64,000 nt of DNA from Nepenthes gracilis (taxonomy: Eukaryota > Streptophyta > Magnoliopsida > Caryophyllales > Nepenthaceae), in the NCBI GenBank assembly GCA_033239525.1, contig BSYO01000003.1, positions 29,753,540 through 29,817,539 on the forward strand. Direction: 5' to 3'. Shown here one piece after another: positions 1 to 11,998 of the stretch. Below the pieces are notes generated by a model, which worked only from the letters and a program-made list of their open reading frames with translations, was not told where the DNA came from and searched no databases. Position 1 is the stretch's first letter, and every line of letters begins with the position of its first letter. A program made the position numbers and the translations under genes.

Positions 1-639
1 GATTTTCTAATTCCTTATCATCAAGCCTCCACTGAAGTCATGGGAGTAGAAAAATCAAACACTACCAAGGGGGAGAGGACTTTGATGTCTCGGGAAGTCC
101 TTTTGATCTTAACTTACATTGATTTTGGACTTTGATGGAATTTCCCTAACTTTGTTTATGGTACAAAAGGTTTATAAATAAATGACTAGACAGATAAATG
201 TAAAGAGCCAAATGAATATGGAAAGTTTTGAATTTGTGGTATTAGAGTTGGAGGGAGGTAGAGGAAAAATAAAATAATTTGTAATTGCTTAGATTGCAAA
301 TGACAAATGAAAAAATTTGGTGAGTGAGATTTAAATTAGCTATTAAATGAGGGAGTAAAAAAAAGTAATTAGTAGGAGTAAGTTATTTACAGTAAGTTTG
401 ATTCTAGTGGATGTTAGAAATGACAATTTGAGATTCTTGTTTTCTCTTTGAGAGGAATCAGACCTCTTGCGTTGCCTCATTTTCATGTTCAGTGAGGGGG
501 TGGGTGTAAAATGGAGGACTATGAATGAAAATAGTGGAGAATGTTAAACCACCATTTCCTAGGAATTGATCCATTGTACTTGTATTCCTTTTTTTGGTCA
601 GCATTGTATTGTAAATTTGTATCCACCCATGCAAAATAG

Positions 640-845
640 CCACTCTGCATTCAAGATAAGGATATGTGCATTTTATCATCCTAGAGCCCGTAATGCGAGA
701 AATATTGTGCACAACTTTGCCTTATTTGCATTAGAACATTTACCACTCTGCATTCAAGATGAGGATACATACATTTTACCATCCTAGAGCCTGTAATTCG
801 GGAAACAGTGTGCACAACTTCACCTTATTTGCATTAGAACATTTT
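640..845. repeat. 103-bp direct tandem duplication
   Basis: Units 640-742 and 743-845 share the frame CCACTCTGCATTCAAGAT ... CCTTATTTGCATTAGAACAT, with scattered point differences. Two adjacent copies with a period of 103 bp are visible directly. No coding capacity is evident. Confidence 0.85.
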
Positions 846-1274
846 GCTTCTTATTTTTTCACCTTATTCTTATTCCTTATAATCCCTATGACCAAACGGT
901 CCCCTAAAGAAAAGCCGATAATAAAACAATAGACATTGCAAAATTAATGCTTTTTTCCCCCCAAGGAGAGCAATGAGAAACTGTCGATCAGGAAGAAAGA
1001 TGAGTGGTAAATTGGTAATGTTTGGGTGTCACGTACTATTTTGCGATAAAAGTAAAAAAAAAAAAAAAGAAAAGAAAGAAGAGGCAAGCTATCATAATTA
1101 TTGTTTATTGAAAAGTGCAAGTTCTACATTATTATACTGTACTGCTTTCTTCACTTTGTTAAGTTATGCTTTTCTCAGCGAGATTGTCATTTTTGAAAAA
1201 AACCAACAAATTTTATTCAATATTTATCTTTTCTTCAGATGTTAGTGGATTAACTGGCCCCACTTGTTACAAGG

Positions 1275-1450
1275 TGTGTCGGCCTCTGTGGCTTAGTGCA
1301 CAAAATTCCCACATCATGGGTATGGTAAGGGTTTTGTATCTGTAACTTTACTTTACACTATAGAGAGGTTGTTTCTATAGTTTAAATCCTTGATTTTTTG
1401 GTCACAAAGAAACAACATTACCATTACAACAAGGCTCACCCTGCTTCCAG
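1275..1450 (-). mobile_element. Au-like tRNA-derived SINE, diverged
   Basis: Read on the minus strand, the segment starts AGGGTGAGCCTTGTTGTAAT and continues into a GTGACC-like box. This is the layout of the widespread plant Au SINE: a GAGCCTTGGCG-like start, a GGTCACGGGTTCGA-like box B, then an AAACAGCCTCT-like segment. On the plus strand the marks are GAGAGGTTGTTTC at 1362-1374 and CAAGGCTCACC at 1430-1440. The copy is strongly diverged, and the tRNA promoter boxes are degraded. The assignment rests on remembered consensus features, so a library comparison would be decisive. Confidence 0.6.
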
Positions 1451-1659
1451 CTCAATTACATTGTGGAACCAAATTGTAGATATATGGTAAAAATGTGTCC
1501 ATTAACATTGGTTGTATCAACATAGTGGCACTTTTATGTAAGTTTGCTTTGCATATTTAGTGGTTTTATTGATGTGTCACAGGTTCAGATAAATTTTTTT
1601 TAGTACAATTTTTCAGGTGGTTTTATTTCTTTTAACCTTAAAGGTTCTCTTTTGTGCAG

Positions 1660-3307
1660 GAGATGTCATATAATAACTATTTAGATGCTGATGCTGCTTG
1701 GAATTGTGTGTCTGAATTCACAGATCCTACCTGTGTAGTGGTAAAGCATACAAACCCGTGTGGAGTAGCTTCACGTGACGATATTCTTGAAGCATACAGG
1801 CTAGCTGTAAAAGCAGATCCAGTCAGTGCTTTTGGTGGCATAGTAGCCTTCAATGTCGAAGTTGGTGAGGTAACCCATTTTGTAGAACTTTATGTCATTG
1901 CTTTGTCAATATTAGTGAGTCCACATAGTTTGGTTCTGTATTAAGCTATTATAAAAAAAAAAAAAAAAAAACAAGTAGCTTTAGCTGGTTTGGCAGTTTA
2001 AAAACTTCTGCTCCTATCTGAATTTAGTTGTTGACTTGATCAAACAAGTCAGAATTGCTTTCAAGAATTCATCTCTTCAGTTGTCTTTTTTGTTTCCTGC
2101 TCCACCGTTTCTTTCCGTCTATCTTGAGCACTATTCTTCTTGTATTTCAAGGAACTTGCTAAAGAGATTCGGGAGTTTAGAAGCCCAACTGACGGGGAGA
2201 CTCGGATGTTCTATGAAATTTTGGTTGCTCCTAAGTATTCACAGAAAGGACTGGAGGTTCTTCGTGGCAAGTCAAAGACATTAAGAATCCTCGAGGCAAA
2301 GAAGAATGAGAGGGGAAAGCTCTCCTTTCGACAAGTTGGGGGTGGTTGGTTAGCTCAAGAGGCAGATGATTTGACTGGACAGGATATACAATTTAAAGTT
2401 GTCTCTCATAAGAGCCCGCTAGAAAATGAGCTTCGTGATGCAAAGTTTGCATGGCTCTGTGTCAAGCATGTGAAGAGTAATGCAATTGTGATAGCAAAGG
2501 TGAATCTATTCTGATATCCCGTTAATGCTATTGTTATAATTTAATTTCATGAATCCAAGTTATTATTAGAAGTTCTGGGGAAATAAAAAAGAAGAAAAAG
2601 GACAATAACCAGAACTTCATCTTCATGCTTCACGAGATTTAGTTCCCATTTGAGTGGATGAACCTAAGATATATGTATTTGGTCAGAATAAGTGCATGCT
2701 AGGTATGGGTAGTGGACAGCCAAACCGGATCGAAAGCTTGAGGATTGCATTGAGGAAAGCAGGAAAGGAAGTCAAGGAAGCAGCTTTGGCAAGTGATGCT
2801 TTCTTTCCTTTTGGTAATTCTCCTTCCTGTTTCCAATATTTTCTAATTGGAAAATGTACTGGTGGTGTTGCCTGCCTGTGACATGTTATGCTGGATTAAC
2901 GTGTTTCATCTGTTTAAAGTATAAAAGGTGGTCTGTGTTGTTTTATGCAAGGACTAATGCTTTACTACATGAATCCTATATTAATAAAGGGTGTCACAGG
3001 GCTTCTCGCACTATAAGCACCGATATTAATACCTTGCTACATGGATTTGGTGTTAACATGAAAGGAAATGCATGGTTAATAGCATTTGAAAGAGATTTTG
3101 GTTTATATTTGGCTGTTCATGATAGATAGATATTTATTGCTCGTTGGAATGACAGCTTGGAAGGACGCTGTTGAAGAAGCATGTGAAAGTGGGATCTGCA
3201 TAATTGCAGAGCCTGGAGGGAGCATTAGAGATAAAGATGCCATAGACTGTTGCAACAAATATGGAGTCTCGCTTGTTTTTACTGATGTCAGGCATTTCAA
3301 GCATTGA
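1660..3307 (+). CDS. PURH: Bifunctional purine biosynthesis protein PurH (AICAR formyltransferase / IMP cyclohydrolase), C-terminal part
   Basis: PurH catalyses the last two steps of de novo IMP synthesis (AICAR to FAICAR to IMP); in plants it is expected in the plastid. Four exons are visible: 1660-1869, 2152-2499, 2687-2813 and 3156-3307 (stop TGA). All introns are GT-AG; phases are 0, 0 and 1, so the joined frame stays open for 278 residues. These cover the AICAR-transformylase half of a protein normally near 550-600 residues. Exon 1 carries the KHTNPCG motif with the catalytic Lys-His pair. Exon 2 carries [14 protein letters not shown] and the [13 protein letters not shown] stretch. Exon 3 carries [12 protein letters not shown]. 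Exon 4 carries EPGGSIRD and ends in VRHFKH, the usual plant C-terminus. No break is seen, so the gene looks functional. The N-terminal exons lie outside the window. URED lies tail to tail with it on the other strand. Confidence 0.96.
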
Positions 3308-4921
3308 CAAATGAAGATCCTCATAGAAGAAGACCCTCCGAGTGGCATTTCCGAGTGTTTTCCATATCAGCCCCTGAATTACTTCTAACCTGCCAAACTT
3401 GGAAAATCTGATTTTGTCCTATTTTATTTTAATTTTGGATAAACTAGGACCTAGACTAATTCTGGGAGAGTTAATTGTATCAACATGTCCAGTGGAGCCA
3501 AAAACCTGCAAAAGACATGCTCACTGATTGCCGCTCCAGATGTTTTATCCCTTTTTTTATTTTCCTTTATTTTATTGATGCAGAATGTTCTCCCCTTGCT
3601 TTATCATGCAAGACGGTGGTGAGATTACCAAATGCTATGTTCACAATCTCACCACCCTAAAGACCGTGGTTCAGATAAATCTCTACGTGTGGTGGCAATA
3701 AAATTTGAGGTATCACGGGAAAGTTACGTCAATGAATGAATCACTGTTTCCGTACCCATATATTTTCATTCTATTCTTTTTTCTGAGAATAATTATTTTA
3801 TTTTTACATTATTCCATTCCAATCAAACGGACCATAAAAGATAATAGATTAGAGACAATGAATTCTTTATTAGGTCAACCGACCGGTCCATTTTGGTTGT
3901 CATGCACCGTCAAACGGTGGGAGGAAGGGTGGCCGTGGCAGTGAAAGCGATAGGCAACTATTGCAGCATGCAGGTGATAATCGACGCACCGGGAAACATG
4001 GAATGTTGTGGAATAAGTTTTTTGATTAGATTATTAAAAAAATCTCAACCTTTAACCCTTTTTCATTTCTATCATAAATGTTTCTAATTTTATTAATTAT
4101 ATATATGTATATAAGTTTTAATTATTACTTCTTTTTGCAAAATATTTTAATTTTATCAACTATATATCTTTTAATTTTTTTTTTTCATTTATAGCACAAG
4201 TTTACTTTATTATATTCTAAAAGACCATTATCTGACTTGCTCGTGTATGCTGCTCAAGAGAGAGATTCTCTTTTTTGCCTGCAACCTTTCTCCCGTTAAT
4301 TTTCAATTATCTGGCCAAGCGGCCATGGCCGATAGACCTAGCGGCACTCTAATCCATCTATAAATGTCCCCTTCAAACCTTTCTTGTACTACTAAAGCCC
4401 TTCTCTGTGGTAATGTATCTCGTAGTCTTGTCTTAATGGGCACGAGGATTATGGAAAGAGGATAACTAGTCCTCCAACTCCTCCATACCCAACTTCTCCT
4501 AATGATACGGTGAAGTGAAACACGTTACATGGGATAGGCTAAGCAGCATGCAGCATCAAGGGTTTCTATGGAGATTTAAGAGGTTGGTTGATCATTTTCA
4601 CTTGCTGAGAATAAAAAGGCTGATTATTAAAAGAGGCTTATTTGTTGGCCAATTTACTTAGTTTTGATGTTTGAGCAAAAATTTATTCTATTTGCTCTTT
4701 GAATACGATGCTTCCTCCAGCCTCCTTGCTTGGAAGTTGAGACTAATTTTATGGCAATAAATCCACATGATTAGAGAAAGGTCTCGGGAATTTTGTGAAG
4801 GACCCAAGTTGTAATGTTTAATTGGTCCTGGTGGATGCCGGGGGTGATGCTCAGGAGTCCTATAAGGCAGTTGCTGTAATACACGACGCACGTCCCACCT
4901 TTGTTCAGTTATAGAGAAATC
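3308..4921 (+). other. PURH 3' UTR and AT-rich downstream spacer
   Basis: The first 200-300 bases after the stop are probably the PURH 3' UTR. No canonical AATAAA is obvious. Further on, the DNA is AT-rich (4080-4200). At 4359-4364 a TATAAA box with GC-richer sequence upstream resembles a plant promoter, but no gene follows it. The end of a small MITE-like repeat (CCAATCAAACGGACCATAAA) sits near 3818-3837. No further gene is seen. Confidence 0.4.
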
Positions 4922-5900
4922 TGTTGGGTTTTGGTCATTCTCTTGTGCGTAACTCAATAAACGAAAAGTCATCAGAAGATCGTACAAGAGTTTGTGTAAA
5001 GTTCAAAGTGTTTGTGTGGACGGTAAATGACCATAAGAGTAGCAGGAGTGTTGCGAATTGGGTCGAGGCTGAGGGTAGAGCCGGTAGAGCAGCAGCCGGT
5101 TGGGCAGCAAGAAGATGGCCAGTTGGGCGACTAGGCAGCAAGGAGGTCAGTTTGCAAGAGCTGGCCAGTAGCAGCCGACCGGGCAGTAAGAAGATGACAG
5201 GGAGGCCGGCTGGTTGAGAGAAGAGGCAGACTGAGGGAGCTGATGCAAAGGGACAACCAGGTAACTCCACTTTAGAGGAGACGATCTGGTAGAGCTGGTA
5301 GACGACTTTGTAGAGTAGGTACAAGACTTTGAAGAGCAAGTGGTAGGTTTTATAGAGTAGGTATTCAACTTTGCAGAGTATTCGCCGTTTGTGTAGAGTA
5401 TGCATTGTCTGTGGGAAAGTATGAGAACTGGTGAAAGCGCAAAAAACGACAAAGCTGGCGTGACAAATTCTCTACGAAATTAGGGCACGTGAGCAGGTGG
5501 GATATTGGTCAGGCGTCATTATAAAGCGTACCAGGCGTTTCAGACCTATGTGGTGAACTGTACATGGAACAGATGGTGGAATGCAGTAGAAATAAAGTGT
5601 AGAAGGGAGCCTTTACCGTTTGCTATTCATCACCACACTTGTAAAATCAGAGAGTAAAGAGCGCCACCAGTGAGAAAAATGAGAGAAGAGGGAAAGAGAA
5701 TTTCCTTACTCTGGAGATTGTTTTTCTTATTGTTTTGGGTTGGTTATTGGTACTCTGTCTCAGGAGTTTGTAACCGATTTTACATAGTAAAATTTTTTAG
5801 AGTTTGTCCTATAATTTTTTTTCCTTAGTTGAAAAAGGTTTTCTACGTTAAAAATCGTTGTTCATTCTTACGTTCATTATACTCACATTCTTGATGGCTG
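4922..5900 (+). mobile_element. LTR-like block, probably Ty1/copia type, boundaries uncertain
   Basis: It opens with TGTTGGGTTTTGG, a frequent start for Ty1/copia LTRs. A TATAAA-like box lies at about 5520, and a pyrimidine-rich 3' part with a 'GTTGAAAAAGGTTTTCTACG' stretch (about 5829-5848) resembles the U5 of plant LTRs. I found no matching 5-bp target duplication at the far end, so the right boundary is a guess and the block may be truncated. It contains degenerate tandem repeats (5045-5405). The small ORFs in it look accidental. Confidence 0.4.
5045..5405. repeat. Two degenerate tandem-repeat tracts inside the LTR-like block
   Basis: At about 5085-5220 the words GGCAGCAAG / GGGCAGTAAG and GGCCAGT recur. 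At about 5285-5405 a roughly 20-22 bp unit recurs five times: (T)AGAGTAGGTACAAGACTTTG, AGAGCAAGTGGTAGGTTTTA, AGAGTAGGTATTCAACTTTG, AGAGTATTCGCCGTTTGTG, AGAGTATGCATTGTCTGTG. No protein function is implied. Confidence 0.6.
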
Positions 5901-7643
5901 ACAATTAACATGGGTTTCAGTTTTTTTTCCCTACGCCGAGTTACAGGAGTTGATCCTCATTTGGGGTTGGAGAATAAAGTAGAGGTGGAATATCCATGGA
6001 AACACCCGTTGAGTTTCCCAGGGAAGATGATCCCCGCCACAATTGTAAATAAAAGCAGAAGGGGATTGTCACGCGAGAAGAGGTAGGTGCCAATGGAGTC
6101 ACCAACCGTTTGTCCCCCTTACAGGCGGAGATATGTTTATTGTGTTAGGAATATTTTATATTAGAATTATTTGTGACTGACTAAAAAAACGGATAGTTTG
6201 AAGAATTTAAAAGTACAAATGAAGACTAACACACAATATTCATATGAATATTAATATTAGTGTTTCCATGACTAATATATTCTTATTCTGTGTATGATTA
6301 TATTTCATCTAGAATACTCATACTTGATACATTTTTGTATAATGCATATATCGAAAGAGCCTAAGCCTAATAGGTTCTATATCGTGTATTAGTGCAATTA
6401 GTTCAGAATGTCTGTATCAAATGAGTAGTTGTGCCATGCTCATACATTATCTCATGAGTACTGAGAATCTAATTATTTTTTAAACACGAGATTTTTGGCC
6501 TATTTTTAACTACTTTATAAATATTTTCATTCTTTTTACAAAAAAATATAATAATGGATTGGCTATAAATTCTTTGTACTTTTATTGTCTAAGCAAAAGA
6601 TATTCATTACTAAAGAAACAAAACCATTTCCTTGAGATAAAATTGTTAAGATTTTCTCTTCCGGCCTTTTTCTCCATTATTTATACATTTATTCTAAATT
6701 ATAAATCTTTGGTGTTGCATCAGTGGTGTGAAGATTGGGTTCAAATAGTATGTGGATATTTATAAGTGAAGGAGATTCAAGAAGAAGAACAAAAATTATC
6801 TGATTTTACTATTGTGAATAAATCTGATGAGTTCTTTAGTAGGGGATTATGTATTGGGAGTAAGTCGATTAAAGTTTAATATGTTTGTATCACCTAAATT
6901 ATAAGTTGATTTTTATATTATTTCATTTTTATTAACTAGAAAAGAATGGAGTGTTTTATTTGAAAACTAATTAATTTTTAAGATTTTTATTCGCTATCAA
7001 AATTTATATATTATATTTCATTATTATCTCATATCTATTTAGGTGCTAATTATTTTTGCTATAATCATTTTATTTTCTTACTTTTAGAATATAAAATACT
7101 TTATTTATATTATGCATTCATATATCATTTACCTTTGTTATTTATAAAGAATTTAAATGAATTGTGATTAGGGGTTTCCTATTTTTTTAATTGCTACTTC
7201 AAATAAATTTAAGATCTTGTATGATGATATGGTTAGTGATCCTACTTTTGTGATGCATCCTAATGAGTGTCCTTTATTAGTGTCTTTGGAGATTTAGTAG
7301 ACGTTATCTTCGTCAAAAAATAAGAGAGGTAAAAAGTCCCATCATCATCTATTAAAGTAAAAGGGGCCTTGTCTTAAATGATGGGCATCACTTTATAGAA
7401 TTTGAGGGTGCCTAGTATTCCATTGGTCTTAAATGATGGGCATCACCTAGTTAGAATTTGAGGGGGCCTAGTCGACCTACTAAAGCATGGGTTGTAAAGG
7501 ATTTTATTTGTTCTATGAAACTTCATGTTTGCTCCTTTGTTAAAACAAAGGTGAGTCAAAGTAGTAATAGAAATTTATAGCCAAATTACTTAGTGGGTAG
7601 TGCTGAGAGAGGAACTATAGTGTGTTTTTTTGTTGGACTTGTG
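5901..7643 (+). other. AT-rich spacer; last part may be 5' LINE sequence
   Basis: Mostly AT-rich DNA without a credible gene. A 55-bp tandem duplication lies at 7371-7480. From about 7200 the reading resembles broken coding sequence and runs up to the solo LTR at 7644; LINE coding sequence resumes beyond that LTR. The last 400 bases may therefore be the upstream part of the same LINE. Confidence 0.35.
7371..7480. repeat. 55-bp tandem duplication
   Basis: GTCTTAAATGATGGGCATCA occurs at 7371 and again at 7426. Each copy is followed by TAGAATTTGAGGG and a GCCTAGT, so two units of 55 bp lie head to tail with few differences. Confidence 0.75.
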
Positions 7644-8409
7644 TGTTGGATGATGTTGGCATTACTCCCGTGTGGAAGTTCGTAGGACTTGATCAGAGCA
7701 CGAATGTGCTGAGAGGAAGAAATTTCGGTCAACAAAGAAATTTCGGTCAACGAAAGAGTCAACTCTTTCGGTCAACTCTTCTGGTCAATATGTTGACCGT
7801 CATAAGTTGTGAGTCGTCTGGAGGAGTGGGACGTGCTATTTTGACCGGTCAACGATGTGTTTGACCGGCTAATGTGAAGCGACGGACAACAGAGTTGACA
7901 TGCCATATTTGAAAGTTTTGAAAGACTGTCATACCCAAAAAGTGTACAATTGACCTACTCTTCTGGGTAGTTGGTGAAAGTTATTCTCGGGACTCGAAAG
8001 GCTGATCAGCCTGCAGAAGCAGGCACACGCCGCCTACCGTAGGGTCAAGCATGCACATGCAGGCGGCCTTTGGAAGTTGAGTACCAACCACTGAACTATT
8101 GTGATAGGCATGTGTATATATATGTACACTTTGCCGTAGAAGCAGTAGCAGAAGAAGGAGAAGACACCGGCCAAGATTGTGTGAGAGTGTAACAGAGGAG
8201 AGAAAGAAAAAGGAAGAGAGTTGTGAAAGAAATAAGTGTGAGAATCTTGATTACTTTACTCTGTTCTTATTTTCATCTCCTGTAATCTTCTCATATATGT
8301 GATTCTTAGTGGACTTAGTATCCCGTGGTTTTTTCCTTGATTCATTAGGATTTTTCACATAAAATTCGGTATTCATTTCTCTTATCTACTCTCTACTTCA
8401 CAGTGCTCA
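7644..8409 (+). mobile_element. Solo LTR (766 bp) with exact 5-bp target-site duplication
   Basis: It begins TGTTGGATGATG, ends CAGTGCTCA, and is flanked on both sides by TTGTG (7639-7643 and 8410-8414). Internal signs of an LTR are a TATATATATG stretch at about 8115, a purine-rich transcribed leader at 8150-8240, and a CCCGTGGTTTTTTCC U5-like segment near 8321. No internal region remains, so this is the product of LTR-LTR recombination. The TGTTGG start favours Ty1/copia, but that is not proven. It interrupts LINE-like sequence. Confidence 0.82.
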
Positions 8410-8414
8410 TTGTG

Positions 8415-11400
8415 TCCTATTAATTGACCGTCCATTCAGGCCAATAGGTGAAAACTGTTCCTATAATTTGGCAAGTAGGCCGCCCGTTGCCCGCCCACAG
8501 ATGAGACCCAAATAAATGCATGTTACTATGATTAATAAAGGTGATAAATTCATACATTGTCATATTATACAGTATGATGAATGTGCACTTCATTTTACTG
8601 CCTTCGTTTATGCTTCTAAGTATGAAGTGGAGAGAAGAGTGTTGTGGCATAAAATTGAAGAATTGGCTACTTATCACCAAATAGATCCATGGGTAATCAT
8701 GGGAGATTTTGAGATTGTGATTGCCCATAATGAAGTTCTTGGTGGAAATATGGATTGCCATGCTATGGCTGAATTCATTTTAGGTATGGGTGAGTGTGAT
8801 CTTCCCAATTTATGGCATGAAGGATATTCTTAAACGTGGTGTAATGGATGTGACAAATATGAGTACAAATTTGAAAAACTTGATTGCATAATGGTGAATG
8901 GCACATGGTTGCTAGCTTTCTAAGCACATATGGATTCTTTCCTCCTATAGGTATCTCAAATCATTCATCTTGCGTGCTTGTACATATTCACAATAGGTGT
9001 AAATGTAAGGGTATGTTTAAATTGAATGATTTTTATACAAATCATCCTTGATTTCATCTACAATTAGAATTTATTAAATAAAAAATTTATGGGTATGTTT
9101 ATATTCTGACTCACTTCTAAATTAAGGTATGCCAAGGCTACCGTTAAATCACTCAATTTTGAAGTTGGAGAAACGGGACAAGAGGTACAAGGGCTCACGT
9201 GGAACTTGGGAAGTGCCAGTCTCACCTCTTTCAAAATCCCACGCTGCCTGGCCTATATAAAGAGGTAAAAATGAAGAGGGATTTATATATTCAAGCACTT
9301 GATCGTGACTAGTTCTTATTCATACAAAAAGCAAAAGTTAACTGCTTGGATGAAGGGGATAGGGGTACTAAGCATTTCTTTAAAACGGTGTCTGGAAGAC
9401 AAATATCTATCTCTTGTCAAGTAAGATGGTATGCCTACTGAAAGTAGTAAAGAAGTGCAGAATGATGTACAGAGATTTTATCAAAACTTGTTAGGCTCAT
9501 TGACGGCTACTTTCAATAGGGAATTCCTTTATCCGTACGTCTCCAAGCATGTTCCAGATCATCTCGGGCCTGGTCTTATTGCCACTATTAGTGTGGAGGA
9601 AGTTCACAAAAGTTCATTTAGCATTAGTGAATTCAGTGCATCGAGCGTGAATGGCCTAACCGCTGGGTTCAGTAAGGCGGCGTGGGAGACAGTTTGTGAT
9701 TTCTTTATATAGCATTGGTCCACTTGTAATTGAATCAGTTTGTGATTTCTTTGCTCATGGGAGGGTCTTAACTCAAGTAAGTACTACAATCATAAGTCTT
9801 ATTACAAAAGTAACATAGATCTAGATTTTAAAAGCTCATATTGTGTTATAATGTTATTTATAATGTTATCTTAAAAAAAAAATTGATAGACTTAAGTGTG
9901 CATTACCATCATTGACTATTTAATGTTAGACAATCTTTATTATGGAGAGATATATCAGAGATAGTATTTTACTTATGCAAGAGCTACAACACACCTATTA
10001 TGTGAATAAAGGGACCTGAAGATATGCTACGAAAGTGATCCTTTGGAAGCATATGATTTTGTCAAATAGTTTATTATTGTTACCCTTGAGCTAATGACTT
10101 TCCTTTGTTCATGATCAAGAGGATAGAGCAATATATCACTACAATGTCTTTCTCCATATCCAAAATGGTAAAACAGTCAACTATTAAGTAAGCTAGAGGT
10201 GTTCGACAAGGTAACCCATCCCTCCATATTTATTTGTTATTGTAATGTAAGTTTTGCGTGACATCTTGTAAGCCCAAATTAGTCCTTTGTTTTCTTTTCA
10301 TTGGAGATGTGAGAAGACTCGTGTTGTTATGCTTGCATTTGCCTACGATTTGTTGTTCTTCTTTGAGACTGATTTCCATTCTGCTGCTTTGCTCTAACAA
10401 TGCCATGATTTATTTATGATGCTTTCAAGTCTAAAAGCTAATAACAATAAGAGTGAGTTGTTTGTTTATGTGCAAGACAGTTCCCTTATTAATGAGATAG
10501 TCTATTATGGGATTCATTCTTAAACAACCATATGGTTATTTAGATGTTCCTCTAATTACCACTAAGCTAACTATTGCCACCTATCATGGCTTGATTGATA
10601 AGGTTGTCTAAGAAGATTTCCTTGTGGCACAATAAGAGCCTCTCATTTAGAGGTTGGTTACAATTGATTCGTTATATTCCCCCTACATGGTATATATATT
10701 GGAATCATACTTTTGTTATTCCTAAAGGTGTTTTGAAAGTCACCAAAACTTATCATGAGAAGATCCTATGGTATGGTGTACTACATGTCAAAAGCTTGAC
10801 AAGGGTTGCATGGGAGAATTTGTACAAATTTAAAGAGGAAGGTGATTTGGGGATTAAAGACTTCCATGCTTGGAATTAGGCTCTAGTATCAAAACTACTA
10901 TTATGACTAATCTCTAATGACGAGACTATCATTAATGTATTTGAATTATTAAAATTTCAAATATGCCATGGGGTTTCAACAAAATTACAAGATAAAGACC
11001 ACAACTTAAATCTATAATTGACATTAGGATTGGTAATGGAGAGAGTACTCTCCTATGGCTAGACTTATGGCATCTCATGGGCCATTTTATTGAATGTATT
11101 TTATATTGTATATTTTTTTTATTATAGGATTCCATTTGAATGTAATAGTCAAATTATTTTAATCTTATCTTTTTTTCAATCAATTATTCATGATATGAAA
11201 TTTGATGGTATGATAAATAGCATATCGCTATATTTGCTGAACTCTTCCTAGAAGGATGAGATCTTTTTTGAGGTTGATAACTAATGATAAGTTTATACTT
11301 AACTCATTTTGGAGAATTGTCCAACAAATTAGTGCGATGGTAAGATGCACAAAAATATCACAAGCCCTTCATTTTTGTGCCTTGTTGTTCATGGTGGCCT

Positions 11401-11998
11401 TACTATGGGTCGCCATGCTAGATTCATGCACAATGATGGTACTTGTTTGCAATTTTGTTATGGAATTAAATTACACTCATTTGTTTTTTGAATGCCCATT
11501 TACTAAAAATGTGTGGGAAAAATACATCACATGATTGGTACACTTGGCCGGATGGCATGAAGAGGAGTATGTTTATGGGTTGCAATCATTTGTAAAAGAT
11601 GGTATATCTAGGCAATTATTATTAAATTAATACTAGCATCTGTTCTCTATCTTATTTGGATGAAAAGAAATTATTGTAGTTTCAACTCAGCTTAAATGGA
11701 GGCAATTATTTCTTTTATTTTTTCTTCGGTTCATGATCACTCATTTTTTGTGAAGTTCGACGATCCATGCAAAATAGATATGTTATTAGAATTTGAAAGT
11801 TGACAACAAAAATATCCTTCCCATCCTTAGGTGAGGGAATGTATCTTTATTTAGAATATGGTACCCAGTATTTTGATTGTTCTAGCAGCATATGTAGGAC
11901 ATTCCATAACTTGTTCATTTTTTCATTTTTGTTTCATGGGTGGATAGGAATTGCATATTCTTTCCTCTTTTAATATAATCCAATTAATTATGAAAAAA
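8415..11998 (+). mobile_element. Degenerate LINE (L1-type non-LTR retrotransposon)
   Basis: Plus-strand fragments of an L1-type ORF2 lie in the correct order, broken by many stops and frameshifts. The endonuclease-like part is at 8516-8833, with WVIMGDFEIV. The linker and start of RT are at 9340-9712, with EGDRGTKHFF and a KAAWETV segment. RT motifs follow: RGVRQGNP at about 10196 and a corrupted catalytic box AFAYDLLFF, where FADD is expected, near 10333. The C-terminal RT is at 10595-10879 (GWLQLIRYIPPTW, WENLYKFKEEGDLGIKD). A zf-RVT segment is at 11256-11534 (LFFECPFTKNVW). The 3' end is an AT-rich tail closing in a short A run near 11990. About 250 bases around 9130-9330 do not read as LINE and may be a small insert. 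It cannot encode a working protein. Confidence 0.85.

Larger units (their letters stand above)
1..1659 (+). other. Presumed PURH intron
   Basis: No coding exon is recognisable here. The next PURH exon opens at 1660 after a pyrimidine-rich tract ending in CAG, at a codon boundary. The stretch is AT-rich and holds a 103-bp tandem duplication (640-845) and a SINE-like insert (about 1275-1450). Earlier PURH exons, encoding the IMP cyclohydrolase half, must lie upstream of the window. A poly(A) run sits at about 1052-1067. Some of this stretch could be non-intronic if an upstream exon is too diverged for me to see. Confidence 0.6.

Noticed and set aside
865..900. MITE-like end (ACCAAACGGTCCCC), and another at 3818-3837
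   Set aside because: Only one end is visible at each site; no opposite inverted repeat or target duplication could be found.
7622..7864. 80-aa ORF with Arg/Gln/Phe-rich repeats
   Set aside because: It spans the left boundary of the solo LTR and comes from a local TTTCGGTCAACG-type repeat.
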